Assembly: GCA_019339365.1 (NCBI GenBank)
Contig: CP079859.1
Span: 1,364,001 to 1,428,000 of the forward strand
Reading direction: 5' to 3'
From: Vibrio neptunius
Lineage (GTDB): Bacteria > Pseudomonadota > Gammaproteobacteria > Enterobacterales > Vibrionaceae
Length of the DNA: 64,000 nt
Made by a program: the position numbers and the translations under genes. How positions within the stretch are numbered: position 1 is the first letter of the stretch; each line of letters starts with the position of its first letter. Of this stretch, positions 57,601-64,000 are shown one piece after another. Below the pieces are notes generated by a model. The model was given only the letters and a program-made list of their open reading frames with translations, was not told the origin of the DNA and searched no databases.

Positions 57601-57825
57601 ACGAAGTAGATCGCGCACATCACCTAGTGTTGGACTGGCATAGAGCTGCTTGAGGCTAACTTTACAGCCTGCGCGCCTAAACTGACTGACCATACGCATT
57701 AAAAACATTGAATCCACGCCTAGTGAGAACATGTTTTCTTCGTCATTGAGAGCAGCATGAGAGAGTGCATAAGTATCGCAGAGCGCCTGTTCAAACTGGG
57801 TAATTAGATCAGTGTTATTGGACAT
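51676..57825 (-). CDS. irp2: Irp2 nonribosomal peptide synthetase (HMWP2-like)
   Basis: 2,049 residues, intact, and very close to HMWP2 (2,035) in length and layout. Aryl carrier domain (Ser39 in LGVDSM); cyclisation domain 1 (DLLVMDAAS near 237); adenylation (TSGSTGIPKG near 702; cysteine-like pocket FDLS, WNTVPA, SGDW) interrupted by a methyltransferase-like insert near 1185 whose SAM motif is degenerate (AEYEARSGR), as in HMWP2/PchE epimerase-type inserts; PCP1 (LGGDSLMATR near 1432); cyclisation domain 2 (DNMMLDGLS near 1625); PCP2 (DAGASSLQLV near 1977). It joins salicylate and two cysteines into hydroxyphenyl-thiazolinyl-thiazoline on PCP2. The last 20 residues are very basic (RTQRQQRQTQRKLTRRQ), unusual for this family. 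Confidence 0.95.
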   Translation of the reverse strand: MSNNTDLITQFEQALCDTYALSHAALNDEENMFSLGVDSMFLMRMVSQFRRAGCKVSLKQLYASPTLGDVRDLLRLHASGKKHQQAQSEVSPARLPSMLDGQPFPMTPVQHAYYVGRDPNQPLGGNGCHLYQEFNGRQLDTVLLERALNTLVKRHPMLSVAFQSDGMQRWQRPTSPIKVICHDLTDMPAEQADSALLDLRAKLSHRPLDVQNGQTIEFHCSLLPQDQFRVHVSIDLLVMDAASFSLFFNELSQLLQGMPLSPRSKHYDFCSYLAQEKAELATVRQAAKQFWSEQIDSLPTAPKFPLTNEPHQIGKPQFHRRRHTLNHEQWAIFQKHASAHQVTPTMVLATAYAVVLSRWSGQTDLLLNLTLFDCYPFNEDVQHLLADFTNILLLDMRLEEKSIVELAQTHQQRFAEVYEHRHHSGVEVLRELKKKGTHPHGAPIVFTSNLNHSLFGDDDSSPLGEPGWGISQTPQVWLDFVAFKHKDGIMLQWDSVDALFPSGFMDSLFAAFVQVVEHLVAKNTNWSEPFPELLPEQQKRQRQARTPLPTQLPDGLLHQRIFDVASRHPNAIAVVHDGETISFEALTFRAQCLANLLIKAGLEKDERVAISMEKGPGQIIAALAILYAGGIYVPIAPDQPLSRRQTILDSANIRFVLRCQNTLSRYDWTDADHIEWQTAIESPLLSPPHRCTPDDTAYIIYTSGSTGIPKGVVISHQSALNTCIDINQRHQISTKDRVLALSALHFDLSVYDIFGVLSAGGALVVPLETQRRDPLAWAALVDKYHVTLWNTVPALFDMFLTYCEGMGLTTPSHLRTVMLSGDWIDLSLPERYRKFRPQGTFSAMGGATEAAIWSNEFLVDKVDPMWRSIPYGYPLSNQAYRVVDSAGRDCPDWVVGELWIGGVGVAQGYWNDPERTEAQFIETHDSVSGERQRWYRTGDMGCYWPDGTLEFLGRQDTQVKVGGYRIELGDIDAALNRIDGVRHGVSLALSPCGGKDRQLEVFVVAEGNQLCASSTPDNSLPKSYSDLFPASSRPANQLGANEVAHFLLYHLCTSIPASEASRSFESWCHAYGVAEGYQPLFKQWWALLCQQGLATQSETHYQLHNPTGQCPNWFETPSEFTHNSELLKAIMTGSKPAPALLDSILSPEALMTQSPAFQAQIGALAQGISNLSSQLGRPVVLAEYEARSGRVAHALLELCGPDTLHYHAMDTSLSLVQSAQSRLARFSHASVHHWDNKDNQELFGQSDIVLLNNVLHRLTEPQAGLTNAQKLLTPQGLMLVLETSALGEGALISALVMDPALSTLPTQSELLTWFQDAALRLEHKLDQWPLMGYALRNLSQVLVPDSETLKAKLAELLPQYMLPKRVHFLTSLPLSPNGKVDRKRLAQNNTSMDEAPPLESPLQTENERVLAQVWQSLFPKQTFDRHSDFFLLGGDSLMATRCIGALQKLGYIADLPDLFTHTRLESFATKLTHAEAQKQPAQLIPNPEDRYRPFPMNEVQEAYWIGRQSGFALGNTSAQFFVEFRVSEFDAPRFNQAFNQLINRHDALRTVVRNHQQQVLSDVPAFSIQCHTFADIDCHEADLIRTELSHRVNDPALWPLFTVEALVSPEHSDARLCIGLDNMMLDGLSMQIFFSELEALYLNPSIQLPAIELTFRDVLQWQSNHRSPQAEEHAKTYWQQQLTTLPPAATLPLQADPATLSRPKFIRAAGTLSPHEWQALKTQASQQQVTPSVILMGAYAATLAAWGRQSSLTLNLTLFDRPDVHPQINQVMGDFTTLLLLAWHQESNWLSSIKRLQQQLAQDLKHSNVSAVWVMRELARQQHLSSASMPVVFTSALGTSDGDFLSDKGWLKPVWGISQTPQVWLDHQVYESEGMLCLNWDAVEALLPQPLLDQMFGHYVALLKTLANQPQSWSQSLDTLLPEHSEPVTSPIPHATGQPLVSQSKSNRGKPENVQRIQAAFGQIVSTPIGENDNFFDAGASSLQLVQLHGLLTQQGDTISVTDLFTYPSPALLAGAYEVPTKGSEPHSARTQRQQRQTQRKLTRRQRVN

Positions 57826-57864
57826 GTTGGCATCTTACTTTTATCAAATTTAGGTTGAGCCTCC

Positions 57865-57924
57865 CTAAGCCACATGCGTTCATGTGGCTTAGAGAGAGGG
57901 TAAATTTGCCCACCATCGGTGGGC
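57865..57924. promoter_or_regulatory. Two hairpins between irp8 and irp2
   Basis: CTAAGCCACATG and CATGTGGCTTAG form a perfect 12-bp stem with a 4-base loop (57865-57892). GCCCACC and GGTGGGC form a 7-bp stem (57908-57924). Neither is followed by a T run. They sit in the 108-nt gap between the transporter gene and irp2 and may be processing or attenuation elements that set the synthetase level relative to the upstream genes. Confidence 0.6.
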
Positions 57925-57933
57925 GTTATGGGA

Positions 57934-59175
57934 TTAGGTAACTTGAGGTTGAGGTGATGACCTTGGTATAGAGAGGCGAACAATACCAAGCCCAAAAGCA
58001 ATGACAGTTGCAATAACCGCAATGCCATAGTGGGCGCCATAACCTAAGTTGGCGATGACAATGCCACTTGCCAGTGCCATCAGAATGGCAACCGCCATGT
58101 CTGTGGACTGGAAGAGGGTGAAGTCAACACCAGCTTGCTTGCCGTATGCCCATTCCATCATCAGGGTATAAAGGGCAACAAACTTCGCGGCGGCTACTGC
58201 TGAGCTGAGCACGTAGAGGATCGGTAAATGGAATGTACTTGTGATGAGCTCTCGCGTATCGAGGAAAAAACAGGCGAAGACCAAGGCTTCTAAACTTAAA
58301 CAGGTCAGCAGCATGGTACGAGCAGAAAAGTGTTTCATTAATATGGCACTGACTAGCACCCCGATCAGTCCAGTGATGGCACCACCTCCTGCGGCAAGTA
58401 CACCTAGATCGGTCAATTGAAGACCTTGATCAAACAGGTAAGGCATCATCATTGATTGCACGCCTCGTGTCCCTATTTGGCATACTACTACCATGAGTAA
58501 CCCCAAACGAACGCTGGAACTGTTCCAGGCTCTGCGCAATGAAGGGTGGCACGTTTCGATTTGAAGTTGTGGTGAAGGCACCTCTTTACGAAACAATGCA
58601 ATCGTTGGTAGTGACATCGCCACAATGAGTGTCATCAGAACATACAGCGCCGTTTGCCATTGGTAGACCCCCATCATATAGATGAAAAGTCCACCACCAA
58701 ATAGAGCACCGATGTAAGCGCCTCCGACTTGCATTGAGTTGCCTAAATGACGACTTCTTTGCGGCAATCGATCGACCGCTAAGCCATCCGTACTGATATC
58801 TGCAACAGTAGAGAATAAAGCCAGAGCAAACACGCTGATAAACAACAGGGCGGGGAGCTGTATCGCTGAAGTTAAAGCCATTCCAGTGAGGATGACAACA
58901 ACGCCTAATTGGGCAAAACCAATCAGTTTCCCATGGCTCAACAGTCCGCGACGCTTTCGCATTGCTTCCACATAGGGTGCCCATAAGAATTTCAACGCCC
59001 ATGGTAGCATCGCTAAATAAAACAAGCCGATTTGAGAGGTTGAGATACCCTCAGAGCGCAACACGGCAGGTAGACCTTGCAGTGTAAACATCCCAACGAG
59101 GCTTTGTATGGTGTATACGCCAGCAAGAACCGCCAATAGTGGTTTGAGGCCCAGCGTCGTTTGAGCGGTGTTCAT
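57934..59175 (-). CDS. irp8: MFS transporter (Irp8/YbtX-like)
   Basis: 413 residues with about twelve membrane segments, a major-facilitator fold. Distinguishing pieces include LFYLAMLPWALKFLWAPYVE and the loop MRKRRGLLSHGK, which resemble the AmpG/YbtX branch. In piscibactin and yersiniabactin clusters a transporter of this kind is linked to siderophore handling, probably export. It is 4 nt after the receptor gene, in the same operon. Confidence 0.88.
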   Translation of the reverse strand: MNTAQTTLGLKPLLAVLAGVYTIQSLVGMFTLQGLPAVLRSEGISTSQIGLFYLAMLPWALKFLWAPYVEAMRKRRGLLSHGKLIGFAQLGVVVILTGMALTSAIQLPALLFISVFALALFSTVADISTDGLAVDRLPQRSRHLGNSMQVGGAYIGALFGGGLFIYMMGVYQWQTALYVLMTLIVAMSLPTIALFRKEVPSPQLQIETCHPSLRRAWNSSSVRLGLLMVVVCQIGTRGVQSMMMPYLFDQGLQLTDLGVLAAGGGAITGLIGVLVSAILMKHFSARTMLLTCLSLEALVFACFFLDTRELITSTFHLPILYVLSSAVAAAKFVALYTLMMEWAYGKQAGVDFTLFQSTDMAVAILMALASGIVIANLGYGAHYGIAVIATVIAFGLGIVRLSIPRSSPQPQVT

Positions 59176-59179
59176 GGCA

Positions 59180-61147
59180 TTACCACTCTAGCTTCATGTT
59201 CAAGCCAACCTCTCGCGCTGTACCGTAGTTGCTGTAGCGCGTGTTGCTCCAAGTATACGCATAGGTGACGTACTCTTTGTCGGTCAAGTTATGACTGAAT
59301 AAGCGCAGAGAGAGATTGTCATTGATGGCATACTGAATAGCTAAGTCAACTAGAGTATAGCCGTCTTGTGCCACCGTGTTGTTTTCATCAAAGTAGATTT
59401 TTGAGGTGTATCGTGCGTTGGTAATGATTGAAATATCGCCGTCTACCCAGGTTTGAGGCAAGTAATACTCAAGCCCAGCGACAGCGGTTGTATCCGGTGC
59501 ATAAGGCAGAGTGTTGCCTTGAATACCATTGTTGCCCGATTCGAATGTCGACTGACCGAAGGTAGCTCCTAGTGTCAGCGTCAGATCGTCTGTGGGGTAG
59601 TAAGCAAGATCCAGCTCTATACCCTGACTTTGCGCATCGCCCATATTGCTTAGGACCTGACTGTTGGGGGTGCCAGTGTACAATTGAATATCTTTGGTGT
59701 CGATCCAGTAAAGAGCGCCACTAAAGTGTAGCGTTTGATTGAGCAAGATGGTTCGCCACCCCAATTCACCATTTAGAGACTTCTCCGCATCATAACCATT
59801 CTTATCACCTGAGCTGAGTGGAACTGAGCTAAAGCCACCTGGTCTGTAACCACTGGTTAATGAGGCAAATATTCTTGAATCTTCATCCACTTGCCAGCCA
59901 AGCGACGCTTTTGGTGAAACCACACTTTCCGACTTGTCCGATTGGTAACTGTCAATCTTCCGGACGGGGTTACCGCCAAAGTCGGACTCGGAGGAGAATC
60001 TTGATGCGCGTAACCCGCCAGTAAGGTCGACACTTTGTGTTAGCGCATAAGTTGCTTGGCCAAATAGAGCATAGGTATCGGTCTTGATGTCATTCTGACC
60101 ACCCGAGTTAGCATCAAAGCGTCGATTCTCGTAGTAGCCACCAACTAATGTTGAAAGGTCATCGTTGAATTGGGTGTTAGCGCGCACCTCCTGACTGAAG
60201 GTGTTTTGGTCTTCCACCCATTTGCCACCGACAAACTGACGGTCAACGTTGCGATTCTGGTACGCCGTGATACTGGTGAGCTGAGTTGCCCCAAGATCGT
60301 AACCCACATTTAAAGCATAGCTATTGACGACACGTTTAAGTTCAGGGATGTCTTGGCTGGTCGCCTTGTTGTTATATTCTTGTTGAGTTAAATACCACTC
60401 TTCATGGCTGTCTAAGTGCGCAGAAGATACTGAAAAAGTGAGGGAGAGTGGTGATTGCTCAGGCAGATAGTGGAATCGGGCAGTACCGCTAAAGTCTTCG
60501 GTTTCATTGGCATCATCGGTATTGCTTGGAATATGACGAATGTTTCCTTCGTCTTTTAATGAGCGGATTGCCACATCAGCATAGGCTGCCTCGCTAATCG
60601 CGACGGCGACTGAGGCATCAAGCTGTTGACTTCGATTGCTGTAGGTAACACCTGCTGAAGCTGCGGTCTCATCGGTAGCCTTTTTTGTCGTAATGTTGAT
60701 GACACCACCTTGAGCATTACCTCCGTATAGCGTGCCTTGAGGACCTCTGAGTAGTTCGACTTGTTCTACGTTTAATAACTGCTGGGTAAGGAATGCACTG
60801 TCTTGCAGTACACCATCAACGTAGATACTGATTGTGGGTGAATAATAGTCTGGTGAGCTAACGCCTCGTACGGTTGTATTGGCATACGTGCGATTACCTC
60901 GTGTCTGAATCATCAGACCCGGAAATGCTTTCTCTAAATCTTTTACTTCGTGGATCCCCGCTTTCTCAAGCTCTTCACCAGTTTTGATTAAGATGGCATT
61001 GTCGACACGCTCTAAGGGAATGTCTTGCTTAGTCGCTTCGATGATCATCACTTCCTGACTATGGTCATTAGCAGCGACGGCTGGACTTAGCATTGCCGTC
61101 AACACTGCCAGTGAGAGCGGAGAAAGTGAGAAACGGTGCCTGAACAT
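59180..61147 (-). CDS. frpA: TonB-dependent ferric siderophore receptor (FrpA/FyuA-like)
   Basis: 655 residues. Signal peptide (cleavage near AVAA-NDH), a TonB-box-like EVMIIEA, then the plug with LRGPQGTLYGGNAQGGVINI and a 22-strand-type barrel. It ends in NMKLEW, a typical outer-membrane C-terminal aromatic. It imports the ferric siderophore across the outer membrane. AAGGA lies nine bases before the ATG. It heads the operon that includes irp8 and the synthetases. Confidence 0.93.
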   Translation of the reverse strand: MFRHRFSLSPLSLAVLTAMLSPAVAANDHSQEVMIIEATKQDIPLERVDNAILIKTGEELEKAGIHEVKDLEKAFPGLMIQTRGNRTYANTTVRGVSSPDYYSPTISIYVDGVLQDSAFLTQQLLNVEQVELLRGPQGTLYGGNAQGGVINITTKKATDETAASAGVTYSNRSQQLDASVAVAISEAAYADVAIRSLKDEGNIRHIPSNTDDANETEDFSGTARFHYLPEQSPLSLTFSVSSAHLDSHEEWYLTQQEYNNKATSQDIPELKRVVNSYALNVGYDLGATQLTSITAYQNRNVDRQFVGGKWVEDQNTFSQEVRANTQFNDDLSTLVGGYYENRRFDANSGGQNDIKTDTYALFGQATYALTQSVDLTGGLRASRFSSESDFGGNPVRKIDSYQSDKSESVVSPKASLGWQVDEDSRIFASLTSGYRPGGFSSVPLSSGDKNGYDAEKSLNGELGWRTILLNQTLHFSGALYWIDTKDIQLYTGTPNSQVLSNMGDAQSQGIELDLAYYPTDDLTLTLGATFGQSTFESGNNGIQGNTLPYAPDTTAVAGLEYYLPQTWVDGDISIITNARYTSKIYFDENNTVAQDGYTLVDLAIQYAINDNLSLRLFSHNLTDKEYVTYAYTWSNTRYSNYGTAREVGLNMKLEW

Positions 61148-61407
61148 TTTACGGAATCCTTCTATTAATGATTTTATCGTCTATGGTGCAAATCTCATCG
61201 TCGAGGCGCTAACTCAATCAGGGGAAAAAAACGCGCGAATAGGCGTTTTCGACAATGAATGAGTAAAATTCAAACGCGAGCCTTTAGAGGGAATTTGTCA
61301 ATCTCTTGGTTTATGTGTTTAATACTCTGTATTTAAAGGGCTTTTTATGAGATCTGTTCTTCTGCATCTAGATTTCAAACGGGCGTAATTATTGTGTTAA
61401 GCGTTAC

Positions 61408-62370
61408 TTACAGTGTGTGGCGATACGGTGTCGAGGGGGACTCTGACGGATAAGCCGAGGGAGCACAGCCGAACTCTTTTTTGAATGCCGCGGCAAAATG
61501 GCCATGATTGGCATAGCCTACCTCTTGCGCAACATGTGAAATGGAGAGCGCATGCATACTTAACAACTCGGCTGCTTTGGCCATACGTTGTTGCACAATG
61601 TATTGATGCACCGTGGTGTTTAGCTCTTTGCGGAACCACTGCTTGAGTGATGTTTCGTTGGTGCCAATTCGTCGGGCCAGTTGTGTGATAGTAGTGGGCA
61701 CCATGTATTCTTTATCAAGGATATCGATGGCTCTTTCGAGACCATTGCAATTGTCTATACGTGTACATCGAACATCATCATTTGCAAACAGGTATCGTGT
61801 GGCTTCCGTTATAAACGAGTAGGCTAAGTGATGGTGCAGCGTGTCATTGAGCGTAGAGGCTAGAGATAGGCGATCCGCGAACCGTTTGAATGCCTCCGTT
61901 GCGGGCTTCATTGTCAGAAAGGGTTCCCTACGTCGAAGCCTATCTTGGATGTCGTCGCCGATTTGCATGACATCCAGATATTCCATCAACACTTTTCTCG
62001 GCATCTGTATCGCAAATAGATGGGTTTGTTGAGGTTGGTATCGGCACATGCCTGTTCTCGCATCAGAGTAACACAAGGCCAATGCTTGGCTGGGGAGGAT
62101 ACGAGGGGTGGCTAAACTGTCGATATAATAGTAAACCGCATTGCCAAAGTTGAGCATGATGGTAACGGAATCGAACTCAGTTTTGTCTTGTGTATCGAGT
62201 TGGATAGGAGAGCTGAAGTGGCCATGGAACTCGCTCAGCACGACATCATCATTAAGTTGATTACACCTTAGGGAAAATTCACATCTAGGATGTTTAAATA
62301 CAATGTTTCCATTGGTTTGGATAGACTCCTCCATGAGATCTAAGTGGAAAGGAATACGGTAGTAAGCCAT
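61408..62370 (-). CDS. AraC-family regulator 1 of the siderophore cluster
   Basis: 320 residues. The N-terminal domain (to about 200) is of the YbtA/PchR-like ligand-sensing type; the C-terminal AraC DNA-binding domain has ITQLARRIGTNETSLKQWFR and VAQEVGYANHGHFAAAFKKEFG. By analogy with YbtA/PchR it would activate the receptor and synthetase genes when ferric siderophore is present. A near-consensus Fur box lies just upstream, so it is likely iron-repressed. The 260-nt gap to frpA must hold the frpA promoter. Confidence 0.9.
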   Translation of the reverse strand: MAYYRIPFHLDLMEESIQTNGNIVFKHPRCEFSLRCNQLNDDVVLSEFHGHFSSPIQLDTQDKTEFDSVTIMLNFGNAVYYYIDSLATPRILPSQALALCYSDARTGMCRYQPQQTHLFAIQMPRKVLMEYLDVMQIGDDIQDRLRRREPFLTMKPATEAFKRFADRLSLASTLNDTLHHHLAYSFITEATRYLFANDDVRCTRIDNCNGLERAIDILDKEYMVPTTITQLARRIGTNETSLKQWFRKELNTTVHQYIVQQRMAKAAELLSMHALSISHVAQEVGYANHGHFAAAFKKEFGCAPSAYPSESPSTPYRHTL

Positions 62371-62393
62371 AGTTTTATTAATAATTATTTTTT

Positions 62394-62412
62394 GATAATG
62401 AGAAACATTATC
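62394..62412 (-). promoter_or_regulatory. Fur box upstream of AraC regulator 1
   Basis: GATAATGAGAAACATTATC, 19 bases, is a palindrome differing at two positions from the classic Fur box GATAATGATAATCATTATC. It lies 24-42 nt before the araC start. This predicts iron-dependent repression of the regulator and, through it, of the cluster. Confidence 0.88.
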
Positions 62413-62460
62413 ACTTATTGGCTATTATGTCTATTATTGCATTAGTACAAACACTCTAGT

Positions 62461-62490
62461 AAAAAGACCCCGACGTACGCCGGGGCTGGT
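62461..62490 (-). terminator. Rho-independent terminator of AraC regulator 2
   Basis: On the minus strand a GC-rich stem (CCCCGGCG paired with CGTCGGGG with one mismatch) is followed by TCTTTTTAC. It lies about 40 nt after the stop of the second AraC gene and separates it from the Fur-controlled gene. Confidence 0.8.
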
Positions 62491-62528
62491 CTCAACTCGC
62501 TACCAGAGGGAAAGACAGAAGGGTAATA

Positions 62529-63506
62529 TCAGGCTCTTTGGCGGCACTTACGATATTGAAGAGGGTTTTGTCCAAAGTGTTGCTTAAACAGTTTGGTGAA
62601 GTGAGAAGGGCTTGAATAGCCTACTTTGTATACGATATCTATAATAGGCTGGTCAGTGAACTCGAGTTCTGTTGCAGCGATATCCATTCGTGTTTGTTGT
62701 AGCCGCTTGGAGAATGTCGTATTGAAGAGCAACTTGAATCCTCGTTTAAAGCTCGTTTCATTGGTACCCACTTCTTTGCATAGCTCTGCAATACTCCAGT
62801 TTTTGCCAGGTTCTTGCTCGATTAAAGAATGTGCTTTACGGATCTTGTTCAGAGTTCGATTGGACAAACACGCGCTATCATCAGTCTTTCGGTTTGGCTG
62901 AATCATCTCCAGCTGCCCTAGTAACTTTGACAAACACTGATAGGCTTGTGAAACAGTGTACAGGGGTGTTGTTGTCTCTGGTGTATGGGGTGTTTCATTG
63001 ATATCGAGCTGACTGAGAAAGCGCTGAATATCAAAGCTTGTATCAAATACCCAAGGTCGATTGTCAGCGAGAGGTTCAAGGCTACGATTTTTTAGCACTT
63101 CTTGAATTTGGTGATGAATCTTGCCCAAGTAGTGACATTCAAACCGAATGTCGGCGATCTCAACAAAGGTTTCTTCTGTACTTATAAAAACGTCATTGAA
63201 CTGGTCGGTGGATAAAATAAGAACACTTTTACCGGGTTCCAGTTCAAGCGGTTGATCTTGACCATTGTGCCAAAGCAATCGTTCACCGCGCAAAACGGTT
63301 AATATGCGCAGGCAACAGGTGGGTTCCTTAGGCTGAGTCTCGTAGGCTGTGCAACCTCCATATCCAGATAAAGTATGAATTTGACACCCAAGGCACCCGC
63401 CGAATGATTGGCAGGTCGGTTTTATCGGTGAGCGTAAAGATTGGCTAGTTGCACACGATGTGGCTTGAGAGCAATCAGATTGAAATTTTGAGTCAACGCA
63501 GTTCAT
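62529..63506 (-). CDS. AraC-family regulator 2, cysteine-rich N-terminus
   Basis: 325 residues. The C-terminal AraC domain is clear: WSIAELCKEVGTNETSFKRGF and IDIVYKVGYSSPSHFTKLFKQHFG. The sensor domain resembles PchR/YbtA-type regulators. The first 65 residues hold about ten cysteines, including CQSFGGCLGC and a CC pair, which could bind metal or an iron-sulfur cluster. It has its own terminator, so it is a separate transcription unit; no Fur box is visible before it. Piscibactin clusters carry two AraC genes, consistent with this pair. Confidence 0.87.
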   Translation of the reverse strand: MNCVDSKFQSDCSQATSCATSQSLRSPIKPTCQSFGGCLGCQIHTLSGYGGCTAYETQPKEPTCCLRILTVLRGERLLWHNGQDQPLELEPGKSVLILSTDQFNDVFISTEETFVEIADIRFECHYLGKIHHQIQEVLKNRSLEPLADNRPWVFDTSFDIQRFLSQLDINETPHTPETTTPLYTVSQAYQCLSKLLGQLEMIQPNRKTDDSACLSNRTLNKIRKAHSLIEQEPGKNWSIAELCKEVGTNETSFKRGFKLLFNTTFSKRLQQTRMDIAATELEFTDQPIIDIVYKVGYSSPSHFTKLFKQHFGQNPLQYRKCRQRA

Positions 63507-64000
63507 AGTTGGTACCCTTCAATACGGCTTAGTCAGCTAAATGCACACATGTTTCGTTGGAGTATTGAGAAGCGGGCCACATGGCAAAGTACTTATTTTC
63601 CACACGTTGTCTCATATTTTTATTTTATTTTTTGAAACTCGTATTATTGGTTTTATAAACGAGATCTCCATTCTGTTGAGCTACTCGATTTCTGTCTACT
63701 CGGATCGGAAGTCATTTTTCTTCACTTTGCACCGCAATTGAGTAGTGCTTATAGCAAAGGAAAACCAAAATTATTTGACTGATGCACATGAAACTTCGAC
63801 TGTCGCCGCAGCCGCCAACAATGACGAGTAAGTACTGCTCAGTGGGTAATGTTTGCGCAAAACGTTGGGAAACGATCGTTAGGGCTTGCAATCTTCTTGA
63901 ATATGGCTCCCTCTACGGGAATCAACATGGCCGGCTAGGTCTGAGGCATTGGTTTGGCACAAACCTGAAGCATTAGATACGAAAAAGCCGCGTCTTACGA
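63507..64000. other. Right-edge stretch without a supported gene
   Basis: 494 bases. Short open frames exist (about 65 codons) but lack ribosome binding sites and recognisable content. A T-rich tract lies at 63600-63730. The last bases (GAAAAAGCCGCG) look like the left half of a terminator whose partner lies outside the window. Confidence 0.5.

Noticed and set aside
63782..63976. Short frame at the right edge (MHMKLRLSPQ...)
   Set aside because: No ribosome binding site, no similarity I recognise, and the window ends too soon to judge.

Overview
The window looks like chromosomal DNA of a marine Vibrio. Three blocks point there: a lateral (swarming) flagellar locus with flagellin LafA, regulator LafK and MotY; a MIX-type type VI secretion effector with immunity-like neighbours; and a yersiniabactin/piscibactin-type siderophore cluster. 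The genus is an inference from gene content; I cannot name a species.

Layout. (1) 1-11.4 kb: a type VI secretion effector island on the + strand. A PAAR-like/MIX effector is followed by three tandem copies of a two-helix membrane protein (the middle copy frameshifted), a lipoprotein, a fourth divergent member of the same membrane family and another membrane protein. These look like immunity proteins. (2) 11.4-11.7 kb: a gene-free, fold-rich stretch of unknown nature ending in a strong bidirectional terminator. (3) 11.8-28.2 kb: lateral flagellar genes. On the - strand fliM-fliN-fliP-fliQ-fliR-flhB-flhA-lafV lead to the separate flagellin gene lafA. Divergently on + lie motY-lafK-fliE-F-G-H-I-J. 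Together they encode the flagellin, the export gate, switch/C-ring, MS-ring, export ATPase and sigma-54 activator. The hook/rod genes, fliD/S/T/K/L, lafS and the motAB stator are not here. (4) 28.2-31.1 kb: a receiver/TPR-like protein, then a membrane-anchored M23 peptidase overlapping a bactofilin. (5) 31.3-63.5 kb: siderophore region. Two half-size ABC transporters on + converge on a long - strand cluster: two AraC regulators, a TonB receptor, an MFS transporter, Irp2 (HMWP2-like NRPS), Irp1 (HMWP1-like PKS/NRPS), thiazolinyl reductase, thioesterase, salicylate synthase and salicyl-AMP ligase. A near-consensus Fur box sits upstream of the first AraC gene. The genes form a complete logic: make salicylate, activate it, build a thiazoline chelator, export it, re-import the ferric form and regulate by iron.

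A striking feature is eight single-base frameshifts, seven of them in or beside short homopolymers and each one restorable: effector (A9), immunity copy 2, lafV, fliM, irp9, and three in irp1. In most of them a one-base correction restores a well-known conserved motif. The simplest reading is uncorrected homopolymer errors in the assembly. Real decay or slippage cannot be excluded from sequence alone, and the effector A9 is the best candidate for genuine slippage. The most interesting biology is the tandem immunity array, whose periplasmic loop varies while its flanks are nearly identical, and the expanded Irp1 assembly line (no C-methyltransferase in the PKS module, tandem carrier domains, and an extra Cy-A-PCP module).
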